Of a stretch of 64,000 nucleotides of DNA, positions 52,593 through 62,014 are shown one piece after another. Under the pieces are notes generated by a model. It ran no database searches, had not been told where the DNA came from, and saw only the letters and a list, made by a program, of their open reading frames with translations. The translations under genes were made by a program, and so were the position numbers. Where the stretch lies: assembly GCA_945861665.1 (NCBI GenBank), contig CAMAVS010000002.1, positions 62,001 through 126,000 of the forward strand, given 5' to 3'. The DNA is from Chitinophaga pinensis (GTDB lineage: Bacteria; Bacteroidota; Bacteroidia; UBA4408). The first letter of the stretch is position 1, and each line of letters starts with the position of its first letter.

Positions 52593-53569
52593 ATGCTTCT
52601 GCTTCGATTTAAGCCTTATACGCTTCAGCTAAAACGCCCTTTTAGCATTGCCGGAAATACGCGCACTACCACCCCAATTGTTTTAACTGAGCTAGAGTTT
52701 GAAGGCGTGATTGGCTAAGGAGAAGCTTCCTTGCCACCTTATTTAGGTGAAACACAAGAAAGTGTTCAGTTGTTTTTATCACAACTATCCTTGGTAAATT
52801 TTCACCCCTTGAGCCTAAAGAAATATTAATTTATGTAAACAATTTAACCCAAGGAAACACTGCAGCAAAGGCTTCGATAGATATTGCGCTACACGACTTG
52901 TTTGGAAAACTAAACACCATTCCTTGTTATAAAATATTTGGCGCAAATCCTTCATTGATGCCCAAAACATCTATCACAATTGGAATAGACACAGAGGAGG
53001 TGGTTGCCAAAAAGTTAAACGAAACGGCAGGGTTTGATATTTTGAAAGTAAAATTAGGGGGCGCCGAAGACAAAAAAACAATTGGTGCCATTCGCAATGT
53101 CACCAGAAAAGCGTTGAGCTTAGATGTTAACCAAGGCTGGAAAGACAAGCACTTTGCCTTGGAAATGATACAGTGGCTGAACGAACAAAACGTCTTGTTT
53201 GCAGAACAGCCTATGCCGAAAGAAATGTTGAATGAAATTTCCTGGCTAACAGAGCAGAGCCCTATGCCAATCATTGCGGACGAATCCTTTCAGCGATTAT
53301 CGGACTTAAGCAGAATTAAAAATGCTTAGCACGGCATCAATATTAAACTAATGAAATGCACAGGAATGTATGAGGCGAAACAGCTTATTGACAAAGCGCG
53401 CGAATACAATTTGAGAATACTTATCGGCTGTATGAACGAAAGTTCTTGCGCGAATATGGCGGCGGCTCACCTTGCCCCTCTGGGCGACTGGGTGGATTTA
53501 GACGGGCCGTTTTTAATTAACAACAACCCGTTTAAAGACCCTGAGGTGTTCGGTGGAAAAATTGTATAA
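52593..53569 (+). pseudogene. Dipeptide (L-Ala-D/L-Glu) epimerase, inactivated by two stops and a frameshift
   Basis: An enolase-superfamily gene of normal length (about 325 codons) with three lesions. From ATG 52593 it reads to TAA at 52716-52718, where the family has Tyr (GYGEAS); then GEASLPPYLGETQESVQLFL until a one-base loss at the T4 at 52799-52802; then IYVNNLTQGNTAAKASIDIA and ALHDLFGKLN to a TAG at 53327-53329, and on with HGINIKLMKCTGM to 53569. Catalytic and metal residues remain (LKVKLGG, LDVNQGW, LFAEQP, IIADES, NIKLMK), so decay is recent or the assembly is wrong. The normal enzyme epimerises L-Ala-Glu from peptidoglycan recycling. Confidence 0.85.
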
Positions 53570-53608
53570 AGGGGGCTCCCGGGGATAGGGTTGAAATTAA
53601 ACAGGTAA

Positions 53609-54487
53609 TTAAAACCTAATATGCTCTTGCGGATCAACGGGCGCCCCCTTGTACCAAAGCTCAAAATGCAAGTGCGGGCCGCTAGTTAATTCGCCCGAAT
53701 CGCCCACAATTGCAATGGCCTCTCCTGCCTTTACTCTTTCGCCTGCCTTTTTTAGCAACACAGAATTGTGTTTGTATACCGACACTATTTCATTGTCGTG
53801 CTGTATAGCAATGGTATAGCCTGTTTCAGAGGTCCAGTTGGCAAGAATTACGGCACCGTCCAAGGTGGCTTTTACCGCCTCGTTCTTAGGTGCAGCAACA
53901 TCCACACCGTAATGGTCGATGGTTGACCTGAATGTGTTGGTAACAATTCCGTTAATCGGCGCAAAAAAGAAAAAGTTACTTATTCCTCGCTTGCTGCTTT
54001 TGCCGGAGCCATTAAGTGACAAGCTATATTTGTCTTGCGACTCTATCTCCGCCCTCAACAAGGAGTCTTCCTTTGAAGGGCGCGTTGAAATATACTCGTG
54101 TTTTTTTATGCTGTCCTTTGCGGCCTTTTCCGACCGGCCTTCCATCGGTCGGCCCTGAACAATATTGTTTAAATTTTCAATATAAAATCCTTTTGTCATT
54201 AAGTCTTGTTGCAGGGAGTCAGCTTTTAAGCTCAGCGCAACAATATTTTTCCGAATCGTTACATCGGCATAGCCGGGAATATATTCGCGCAAAGGCGTGA
54301 AAGCTATAATATAAGTAACCAGCGTTATCATAAATATAGTAGCTGCTATAATAAAAATTAAAAAGCTCAAAGGCGACATTACAAAAGACGCCCTTTCTTC
54401 AAAGGTTTCAGCGTCCATAATAACAAAGCGAAATTTGTTTTTTAGCCAGTTAATAAATCTGCTTTTCTTTTTTTTCTCCTCTGCCAT
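53609..54487 (-). CDS. M23-family peptidase with N-terminal membrane anchor
   Basis: A 292-residue protein starting at 54487 (MAEEKKKKSRFINWLKNKFR); the upstream in-frame ATG would overlap the divergent gene. One transmembrane helix (about residues 33-57), a coiled-coil linker (90-130) and a C-terminal LytM/M23 domain: HYGVDVAAPKNEAV and SGPHLHFELWYKGAPVDPQE. The first zinc-binding H-x3-D (HYGVD) and the final HLH are present, so it may be an active endopeptidase of peptidoglycan, or an EnvC-like regulator. Its upstream region is shared with the M28 gene. Confidence 0.85.
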   Translation of the reverse strand: MAEEKKKKSRFINWLKNKFRFVIMDAETFEERASFVMSPLSFLIFIIAATIFMITLVTYIIAFTPLREYIPGYADVTIRKNIVALSLKADSLQQDLMTKGFYIENLNNIVQGRPMEGRSEKAAKDSIKKHEYISTRPSKEDSLLRAEIESQDKYSLSLNGSGKSSKRGISNFFFFAPINGIVTNTFRSTIDHYGVDVAAPKNEAVKATLDGAVILANWTSETGYTIAIQHDNEIVSVYKHNSVLLKKAGERVKAGEAIAIVGDSGELTSGPHLHFELWYKGAPVDPQEHIRF

Positions 54488-54620
54488 AAAAACAAATATC
54501 GAAATTCTAGGTGAATATTCTAGTTGTTCTTTTTCATTACAGAATACTTTAACTACAATTAACATTGTTTCACCTGATAAAACGCAAGTGCTAATTTTAT
54601 TTTATTTTTACCTTTACCCA

Positions 54621-55922
54621 ATGCGCAAACAAATTGTGGTCGTCTTTCTTTTACTTTCAAACACCCTGTTTGCACAGGATGTAAAGTATGCACACAGCAT
54701 TGTTGACTCCTTAGCCTCACCAAAAATGTTTGGAAGAGGGTATGTAAAGAACGGTGATAAAATGGCTGCCAATTTTATTCAACACAAATTACAAGAATCG
54801 AAATTAAATTTCTTTGGGGCTGCGTATTTTCAAGCTTTTACATTATCCGTAAACACATTTCCCAATAAAGTGTCACTTGTTGTTAATGGCTTTAATTTTA
54901 ATACTCTTCCGGGGATTGATTTTTTGTTGGGGTCGGGCAACCCCAAAATTAAAAAGAAAAAGCGAGAGGTTGTTTGGTTGGATAGCACATTACTTTCTTC
55001 AAAAGAACAAACTGCTCGTTTTTTAAGCTCCAACTTAAAAAACAAATGGATAGTCGTAAACAAAAAAGACATAAGCAACAAAGAAAAATTATCCTTTGTA
55101 AATGCCATACAAGGTAACTTTCTAAACGCTTTTGGAATTGCCGCCATTGAGTCCAAAAAATTAAGATGGCATGTTTCACAACAAAAACAGTTGTTTCCAA
55201 CACTTGAATTGCTTATTTCCGATTCCGCTTATTCAAAGATTGATAAAAAGAATACGTCCTACATCACTTTGTCTTACGATGAAAAATTTATTAAAAAGTA
55301 TAAGACGCAAAACGTAATTGGCTACATAAAGGGCTCGCAGCACCCCGACTCCTTTATTGTTTTTTCGGCACATTACGATCACCTCGGACAAATGGGCGAT
55401 GGTGCCATTTTTACAGGCGCAAACGACAATGCAGGCGGAACAGCGATGCTGCTCGACCTTGTAAAATATTATTCCAAACCCGAAAACAAACCAAATTACT
55501 CCATCGCTTTTATGTTTTTTGGCGCAGAGGAAGCCGGCTTGGTGGGTTCAAAATTCTACACGGAGAATCCCTTATTCCCTTTAAAAAATATTCGCTTTTT
55601 AATTAACCTAGATTTAATGGGTGCTGCCGAAGAGGGCATTACGGTTGTGAATGCCACAGAATTCACAAAAGAATTTGAAACCATTAAGCAACTAAACGAT
55701 TCGAAAAAATATGTATCACAGGTTAAAAGTCGTGGCAAAGCAGCCAACAGCGACCATTACTTTTTTTCCGAAAAAGGCGTTCCCTCATTTTTTATTTATA
55801 CAATGGGAAGCATAAAAGCATACCACGATATTTATGATACAGCCGACAAACTTCCCTTTGTTAAATACAATGAATTGTTTGGTTTGATAACAGATTTTTC
55901 CAAAGAACTGCAGCTTAAGTAA
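54621..55922 (+). CDS. M28-family zinc aminopeptidase, secreted
   Basis: A 433-residue protein starting at ATG 54621, which begins a signal peptide (MRKQIVVVFLLLSNTLFAQ). Earlier in-frame starts overlap the M23 gene. The M28 domain (about 215-430) has all metal ligands: His in SAHYDHLGQ, bridging Asp in GANDNAGGTAM, catalytic Glu-Glu in FGAEEAGLVGS, Asp in INLDLMG and His in KAYHDIYD. It releases N-terminal amino acids from peptides in the periplasm or outside. Its stop codon overlaps the start of the next gene by one base. Confidence 0.88.
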   Translation: MRKQIVVVFLLLSNTLFAQDVKYAHSIVDSLASPKMFGRGYVKNGDKMAANFIQHKLQESKLNFFGAAYFQAFTLSVNTFPNKVSLVVNGFNFNTLPGIDFLLGSGNPKIKKKKREVVWLDSTLLSSKEQTARFLSSNLKNKWIVVNKKDISNKEKLSFVNAIQGNFLNAFGIAAIESKKLRWHVSQQKQLFPTLELLISDSAYSKIDKKNTSYITLSYDEKFIKKYKTQNVIGYIKGSQHPDSFIVFSAHYDHLGQMGDGAIFTGANDNAGGTAMLLDLVKYYSKPENKPNYSIAFMFFGAEEAGLVGSKFYTENPLFPLKNIRFLINLDLMGAAEEGITVVNATEFTKEFETIKQLNDSKKYVSQVKSRGKAANSDHYFFSEKGVPSFFIYTMGSIKAYHDIYDTADKLPFVKYNELFGLITDFSKELQLK

Positions 55923-56695
55923 TGGATTATTTCATCATCATACTTGTTTCTTTATTTGCCTCGGCACTCACACTTTTTTCGGGTTTTGGCTTGGGCACAT
56001 TATTGCTTCCAGCTTTTGCAATCTTTTTCCCGATTGAGATTGCCATTGCCTTAACAGCCATTGTGCATTTTTTAAACAATATTTTTAAACTCACATTGTT
56101 CGGTAAAAGGATTGACAAAGAAATTTTAATCCGTTTTGGTATCCCCTCTGTATTGGCTGCATTTATTGGCTCTTGGTGCTTAACACATTTAACCGACTTG
56201 TCTCCACTTTATACCTATACTTTATTTGAAAAATCATTTTCTGTAACTCCTATTAAATTTACAATGGCTCTGGTAATGGCATTTTTTGCTTTGTTTGAGC
56301 TTATCCCGGCATTGGCAAACGCCAACTTTAATAAAAAATATTTGCCGCTTGGTGGATTGCTAAGTGGTTTTTTTGGTGGACTCTCCGGTCACCAAGGTGC
56401 TTTGCGAAGCGCCTTTTTGGTAAAGGCAGGACTAAGCAAAGAGTCGTTTATTGCAACAGGTGTTTTAATTGCTTGTTTTATTGATATTACAAGGCTTGCT
56501 GTGTACTACAAACAAATTAATATTGCTTCAGGTAACATCAACTATTTGTTGCTTTCGCTCGCTACACTTTCGGCATTTTTAGGAGCGTATTTAGGTAGCA
56601 AATTACTCAAAAAAACCACCATTGAATCGGTAAAATTACTGGTAGGTATTTTGTTGTTGATTTATTCTGTTGCTTTCGGAATGGGGCTTTTTTGA
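55922..56695 (+). CDS. TauE/SafE (TSUP) family permease
   Basis: A 257-residue protein with eight or nine membrane helices. The first half has the TSUP pattern SALTLFSGFGLGTLLLPAFA and the second GGLLSGFFGGLSGHQGALRS. Normal full length, unlike the half-size homologue at 11380. Members export sulfite, sulfonates or related organic anions; the substrate is not known. The start codon overlaps the M28 stop by one base, showing translational coupling. Confidence 0.85.
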   Translation: MDYFIIILVSLFASALTLFSGFGLGTLLLPAFAIFFPIEIAIALTAIVHFLNNIFKLTLFGKRIDKEILIRFGIPSVLAAFIGSWCLTHLTDLSPLYTYTLFEKSFSVTPIKFTMALVMAFFALFELIPALANANFNKKYLPLGGLLSGFFGGLSGHQGALRSAFLVKAGLSKESFIATGVLIACFIDITRLAVYYKQINIASGNINYLLLSLATLSAFLGAYLGSKLLKKTTIESVKLLVGILLLIYSVAFGMGLF

Positions 56696-56698
56696 TTC

Positions 56699-58270
56699 TT
56701 ACAAGGGTATATTCCCGTGTTTCTTTCTCGGCAATTTATCCACTTTATTCTTCAGCATACTGAACGCCTTTATCAATTTCTCGCGCGTGTCTTCCGGTTT
56801 TATTACTTCGTCAACATAGCCTCTTTCGGCTGCACGATAAGGGTTTGCAAAATGGTCAATGTATTCTTTTTCTTTCTCCGCCAATTTGGCCGCAGGGTCT
56901 TTTGCAGCAGCAATTTCTGCTTTAAAAATAATTTCGGCAGCTCCTTTTGCCCCCATAACAGCTATTTCAGCCGTTGGCCAAGCATAATTCATATCGGCAC
57001 CAATGTGTTTGCTGTTCATTACATCGTAGGCTCCTCCATAAGCTTTGCGCGTAATAACAGTCACTCGTGGCACTGTTGCTTCGCAAAAAGCATAGAGTAA
57101 TTTTGCTCCGTTGGTGATGATTCCGTGCCACTCTTGGTCGGTACCCGGCAAGAAACCCGGCACATCTTCAAATACCAATAAGGGAATATTAAAGCTATCG
57201 CAGAAACGCACAAAACGAGCTGCTTTGATAGAAGAGTTTATGTCTAACACCCCAGCTAAATATGCAGGTTGATTAGCAACAATGCCAATACTTTTACCCG
57301 CCAAACGAGCGAAGCCAACAACAATGTTTTCGGCAAAATTTTTATGTACTTCTAAAAAACTATCTGCATCTATTGTTCCGCTAATCACTTCTCTAATATC
57401 GTAGGGTTGGTTCGGGTTTTCTGGAATAACCTTATTTAATTCAGGGCGCTTTTCGTTGCCAGAGCTTTCATAGGGAAGTTTTGGCGGCTCCTCTTCGCAA
57501 TTTTGCGGCATATAGCCCAACAGCGCTTTAATATTATTGATACACTCTATTTCGTTTACGCAAGAAAAATGTGTTACACCGGATTTCGTTGAGTGTGTTG
57601 ACGCCCCCCCTAATTCTTCGCTTGTTACATCTTCGTGTGTTACCGTTTTCAGTACATTCGGGCCGGTTACAAACATATACGAAGTGTTCTCCACCATCAT
57701 AATGAAGTCGGTAATAGCCGGAGAATATACTGCACCGCCTGCACAAGGACCCATAATAGCCGACAGCTGAGGCACCACTCCCGACGCTAATGTGTTTTTA
57801 TAAAAAATATCGGCATAGCCGCCCAAAGAAACAACACCCTCTTGTATTCGTGCTCCGCCGCTATCGTTTAAGCCAATAACGGGAGCTCCGTTTTTCATTG
57901 CTAAATCCATTATGCGGCAAATTTTTTCTGCATGAGTTTCGCTCAACGAGCCACCGAATACTGTAAAGTCTTGCGAAAAAACATACACCAATCTTCCGTT
58001 AACGGTTCCGAATCCTGTAATAACACCATCGCCCAAATATTTTTCCCTGTCCAGCCCAAACTCTGTGGAGCGATGCGTTACAAACATCCCTATTTCTTCA
58101 AAAGTCCCTTCGTCCAACAAAAAATGCAACCGTTCGCGTGCCGTTAGCTTCCCTTTTTTATGTTGCGAATCTATGCGTTTTTGTCCACCACCCAATTGGG
58201 CTTCTGCTATTTTGATGTTAAGTTCCTCTGTTTTGTTTTTTTTCACTTTTCCTGATTTTAAGAACAACAA
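56699..58270 (-). CDS. Acyl-CoA carboxylase beta (carboxyltransferase) subunit
   Basis: A 523-residue carboxyltransferase of the PccB/MmdA type, which passes carboxyl from biotin to propionyl-CoA (or a related acyl-CoA). Typical segments: [71 protein letters not shown] and [15 protein letters not shown]. The true start may be GTG or the next internal start ([10 protein letters not shown]); the first eight residues look non-family. No biotin carboxylase or biotin carrier gene is in the window. Convergent with the TSUP gene. Confidence 0.92.
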   Translation of the reverse strand: MLFLKSGKVKKNKTEELNIKIAEAQLGGGQKRIDSQHKKGKLTARERLHFLLDEGTFEEIGMFVTHRSTEFGLDREKYLGDGVITGFGTVNGRLVYVFSQDFTVFGGSLSETHAEKICRIMDLAMKNGAPVIGLNDSGGARIQEGVVSLGGYADIFYKNTLASGVVPQLSAIMGPCAGGAVYSPAITDFIMMVENTSYMFVTGPNVLKTVTHEDVTSEELGGASTHSTKSGVTHFSCVNEIECINNIKALLGYMPQNCEEEPPKLPYESSGNEKRPELNKVIPENPNQPYDIREVISGTIDADSFLEVHKNFAENIVVGFARLAGKSIGIVANQPAYLAGVLDINSSIKAARFVRFCDSFNIPLLVFEDVPGFLPGTDQEWHGIITNGAKLLYAFCEATVPRVTVITRKAYGGAYDVMNSKHIGADMNYAWPTAEIAVMGAKGAAEIIFKAEIAAAKDPAAKLAEKEKEYIDHFANPYRAAERGYVDEVIKPEDTREKLIKAFSMLKNKVDKLPRKKHGNIPL

Positions 58271-58415
58271 AAATAAAAGATAATTCCTAACCCTATTGCT
58301 TTTTGCGAATTAAATATACTTTATTGGGTTTTTAAAATTGCATTTCTTAACACAAGGTTACATTAATTTACTTATTTTTATTTGAAAAATTGTTTTACGG
58401 ACATAGAAATATACG

Positions 58416-60332
58416 ATGAAAAAAAGTTGCTACCCAACAATCCTTTTGTTACTTTTAATGCAAAGCTTATTGCAAGCCCAACCCTTAACACCAACAGTCG
58501 ACTCCATCCCAATGCGCGATGGAAGAAAGCTTGCTGCTAGTATTCATATTCCAGCAGGATGTGTTGGAGCTTGTCCTGTACTATTAATACAAACACCATA
58601 TAACAGACAATTGTATAATTTCACGGGACTCCCATTAGGCATTGGAATGAATCTTAACAACAGCAATTACATTTTTGTTATTGTTGATTGGCGTGGCTTT
58701 TATGGATCGGCAGCAGCAATGCACGTGGGTGCGCCAACAAGAGGACAAGACGGTTACGATGCAGTAGAGTGGGTTTACGCCCAACCTTGGTGTAATGGAA
58801 AAATTGGAACCTGTGGACCATCTGCCCTTGGAAGGGTTCAGTTTATGACTGCAAAAGAAAACCCTCCTCATCTCACCTGTATAAACCCTTCGGTTGCGGG
58901 CCCACAATATAATTATTTAGAGTATTTTCCTGGCGGTGTTTACCGTACCGAATATGTTGAACAACTTGACGGACTTGGCTTTGGAATGTCTCCGATACTA
59001 CTTGCAAATCCTATATATAATTTATTATGGACCGGAGCCGAACAAGCTAATTATTATCCAGATAGCATTCGCGTTCCCACTTTTATGATTGGCGGTTGGT
59101 ATGACCATACAATCGTAAATATGCTCGACTTTTTTAATGGGATTAAAACAAATTCTCCGGCAAATGTTCAGCATCAACACCGCCTCCTAATGGGTCCTTG
59201 GGTACATGGAGGCAATGGCATTGCAAAAGTAGGAACCGCCATACAAGGTCAGTTAACATATAATAATGCAGCTGGCTGGAACGACTCTTTATCATTGGCC
59301 TTTTTCGATTACCACTTGCGAAATATAAACAACAACTGGCAAAATACGCCTACCGTGCGATACTATCAAATGGGCAGCAATACCTGGGAAAGCTCCACAC
59401 AGTGGCCACCCTGGGGCATAACAAACACAAATTATTATTTACATAGCGATAATAGTATCGACAACGTTGCCCCCGCAAATGCAAACGGCAGCTTGTCTTT
59501 TAATTATGATCCAACAAACCCCTCTCCCACAATTGGTGGCTCAACACTGCGCAGCGACCTTGATCAAGGGCCTTACGACCAAGCGCCTATAGTTGAAAAC
59601 AGAAACGACATTTTGATTTTCAGCACAACAACACTTGCTCAAGACCTAATGGTAAAAGGCAAAATAGAGGTTCACTTAAGTGTTTCGTCCGATAAAAAAG
59701 ATACAGACTTTGATGTTCGGCTTACCGATGTATACCCAAACAACACTTCTATGTTGGTTATGGATGGCACTTACAGAATGCGTTTCAGAAATGGCTTTGC
59801 GGCAGCAGATACAATGGTGATGACACCCAATCAAAAATACAATTGCGTTATTGAATTGCCTTCCACTTGTATCACTTTTTTGGCTGGACATAAACTTCGT
59901 TTAGATATTACATCCAGCAATTATCCTCGTTTTAATCGCAACGATAATTCAGGTGGTGCAATGTATCCCGGCAACAATGGCGATAGTTTACTAAACCCTC
60001 AAACAGCATCGAATACTGTTTATACAAACAGCAACAATACTTCTTTTTTGGTATTGCCTATTGCTGTTCCTTCATCCATAAATGAAATTTCTAATGGCAT
60101 AGAAATGACTGTATTTCCTTCGCCAGCAAATAATTTCTTAACTATTGATTTCGGTAAGGAATTCATTGGAGAAATTTTGTTTAATAATTCAAATGGAATA
60201 CTGGTTGGAAGAGAGCAAATAAAGGGAAAGCGACTTACAAAAAACATTTCTCAATTGCCTGCAGGAATTTATTTTATTCGTGCTATTGGCAATGATTTTG
60301 CGCTGACAAAAAAAATTGTTATTTGTAGGTAA
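58416..60332 (+). CDS. CocE/NonD-family hydrolase with T9SS type A sorting domain
   Basis: A 638-residue secreted alpha/beta hydrolase of the X-Pro dipeptidyl peptidase (S15)/CocE type. Signal peptide 1-21 (LLQAQ). The hydrolase domain runs about 25-340 with PMRDGRKLAASIHIP, VDWRGFYGS and the nucleophile elbow IGTCGPSALG (Ser in G-P-S-A-L-G). The jelly-roll X-Pro domain (about 380-560) follows, then a type A sorting domain (TVFPSPANNFLTIDFG, LPAGIYFIRAIG). Export by T9SS to the surface or medium is likely. Substrate could be esters or proline-containing peptides. Confidence 0.88.
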   Translation: MKKSCYPTILLLLLMQSLLQAQPLTPTVDSIPMRDGRKLAASIHIPAGCVGACPVLLIQTPYNRQLYNFTGLPLGIGMNLNNSNYIFVIVDWRGFYGSAAAMHVGAPTRGQDGYDAVEWVYAQPWCNGKIGTCGPSALGRVQFMTAKENPPHLTCINPSVAGPQYNYLEYFPGGVYRTEYVEQLDGLGFGMSPILLANPIYNLLWTGAEQANYYPDSIRVPTFMIGGWYDHTIVNMLDFFNGIKTNSPANVQHQHRLLMGPWVHGGNGIAKVGTAIQGQLTYNNAAGWNDSLSLAFFDYHLRNINNNWQNTPTVRYYQMGSNTWESSTQWPPWGITNTNYYLHSDNSIDNVAPANANGSLSFNYDPTNPSPTIGGSTLRSDLDQGPYDQAPIVENRNDILIFSTTTLAQDLMVKGKIEVHLSVSSDKKDTDFDVRLTDVYPNNTSMLVMDGTYRMRFRNGFAAADTMVMTPNQKYNCVIELPSTCITFLAGHKLRLDITSSNYPRFNRNDNSGGAMYPGNNGDSLLNPQTASNTVYTNSNNTSFLVLPIAVPSSINEISNGIEMTVFPSPANNFLTIDFGKEFIGEILFNNSNGILVGREQIKGKRLTKNISQLPAGIYFIRAIGNDFALTKKIVICR

Positions 60333-60344
60333 AGAAATAATTTT

Positions 60345-61886
60345 ATGAAAAGAGTTTCTCACATCATCTTATTTGCAATTTTATCAAGCTTGTTTTCTTG
60401 TCTCGATTCAACAAAAAAAGAAGAGCCTAAACAAGAAAAAGATTTTTGTTCAAGCATACACAGAAATGACTCTTTAACGCTTTCCGGAGAACTTGCTTCC
60501 GTTTCGGATTCAATGAAAAACAAAACAGGTGTGTATGTGCTAGAAGATGGTGGTGGCTCTATGGTAGCAAGAGCATGGCTTTGCGAATACGCAGAAAAAA
60601 CAATCGATATACAGTACTTTATTTTTTCGGCAGACAATGTGGGGCTTATTGCTTGCGATTATTTGGTACGTGCTGCCGACAGAGGCATTAAGGTTAGAAT
60701 ACTTGTTGACGATATTATGGTGAATGCAGAAATAGATGAAGTGCTAACGCTGGATTCTCACAAAAACATTTCCATTAAAATATACAACCCGGGTGTTAAT
60801 CTTGGTAAAAACATTTTCAGTAAAATAAAAAAATATGCGAGCGATTTTAGATCGGCAAATCAGCGTATGCACAACAAAACATTTACCGTAGACGGCAAGG
60901 TTGTTATTACAGGTGGACGAAATATTGCAGACGAATATTTTGATTACGATCACGAGTATAATTTCAGAGATAGAGATGTGCTTTTACTTGGAAAAGTTAC
61001 AAACGATGTTCAAAATACATTTAACGATTTTTGGAATAGCTCCTTGAGCGTTGATGTTAGCTCTTTGGCAAAGAAATCTGAAAATAATTTTAATGATTCA
61101 AATAGATTCGAAAAACTTCACCAATATGCTTGCAAGCCTGAAAACTTCTGGCCACAAGTGCGTGATAAAATAAAAAACCTACCCGATGCATTTAAGCAAA
61201 TACAACATTCGGGCGAACTTGTTTGGCTAGACAGCGTTACATTTGTTTCTGATATTCCCGGAAAAAATGATGGAACAAATGGTTTAGCAGGAGGTGGAGT
61301 TTGTACAGACGCATTAATAAAACTTGTAAAAGAGGCAAAATATTCACTTGAAATTCAATCCCCTTACTTGATTACTTCGGAATTAAGTCAAGGGCTTTTT
61401 AGAGATGCTGTGAAACGCGGAGTGAAGGTTCGGATACTTACAAACAGTCTTGCTTCAACAGATAATTTAGAAGCCTTTAGCGGCTATCAACGCGACAGAA
61501 AAAAGTTGTTGGAAACAGGAGTTAAAATATATGAATTTCGTCCCGATGCAGCAGAACGCATAAGGGTTATGACAGGGGCGTTGCAGGAAAAATTAAACTT
61601 CACTCCCATTTTTGGACTTCATGCAAAATCAATGGTAGTAGATGGAAGAATAACAGTAATTGGTACTTTTAATCTTGATCCACGAAGCGCAAATTTGAAT
61701 ACGGAATGTGTTGCCATTATTTACTCTAAAAAAATAACCAAAGCTGTTCTAAAAGGAATGGAAGAAGAATTCAAACCGGAAAACTCTTGGGAAACAACAC
61801 TTGAATCTAACCCCGATTCAAAAGTGGAATTTAAAAAACGAGCCAAAGCATTCACAAGAAAAATTGTTCCGAAAAATATTTTATGA
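60345..61886 (+). CDS. Phospholipase D-like lipoprotein (cardiolipin-synthase family)
   Basis: A 513-residue protein with lipobox LFSCL (Cys19). Two HKD motifs are intact: HNKTFTVDGKVVITGGRN (about residue 179) and HAKSMVVDGRITVIGTFN (about 425), each with H-x-K-x4-D, forming one active site. Family members make cardiolipin from phosphatidylglycerol or cleave phosphodiesters. As a lipoprotein it would face the periplasm or outside, which suits phosphodiester hydrolysis of lipids or nucleic acids better than standard synthesis; that is inference. It starts 12 bases after the CocE gene. Confidence 0.85.
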   Translation: MKRVSHIILFAILSSLFSCLDSTKKEEPKQEKDFCSSIHRNDSLTLSGELASVSDSMKNKTGVYVLEDGGGSMVARAWLCEYAEKTIDIQYFIFSADNVGLIACDYLVRAADRGIKVRILVDDIMVNAEIDEVLTLDSHKNISIKIYNPGVNLGKNIFSKIKKYASDFRSANQRMHNKTFTVDGKVVITGGRNIADEYFDYDHEYNFRDRDVLLLGKVTNDVQNTFNDFWNSSLSVDVSSLAKKSENNFNDSNRFEKLHQYACKPENFWPQVRDKIKNLPDAFKQIQHSGELVWLDSVTFVSDIPGKNDGTNGLAGGGVCTDALIKLVKEAKYSLEIQSPYLITSELSQGLFRDAVKRGVKVRILTNSLASTDNLEAFSGYQRDRKKLLETGVKIYEFRPDAAERIRVMTGALQEKLNFTPIFGLHAKSMVVDGRITVIGTFNLDPRSANLNTECVAIIYSKKITKAVLKGMEEEFKPENSWETTLESNPDSKVEFKKRAKAFTRKIVPKNIL

Positions 61887-62014
61887 TTTTTCTAAAATCA
61901 TGTTCATTTATAACTACTTAATTTTCTGCTTGTTTTGTATTGCTATTTCTATTACTTTTGGTAAGATGGGCTTAATAATGAAAACTATAATTATACAAAA
62001 ATTAGTAGTGGTAA

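Noticed and set aside
52716-53329. Reassignment or suppression of TAA/TAG as Tyr
   Set aside because: TAA and TAG end many normal genes here and the epimerase also has a frameshift, so ordinary decay or sequence error is simpler.
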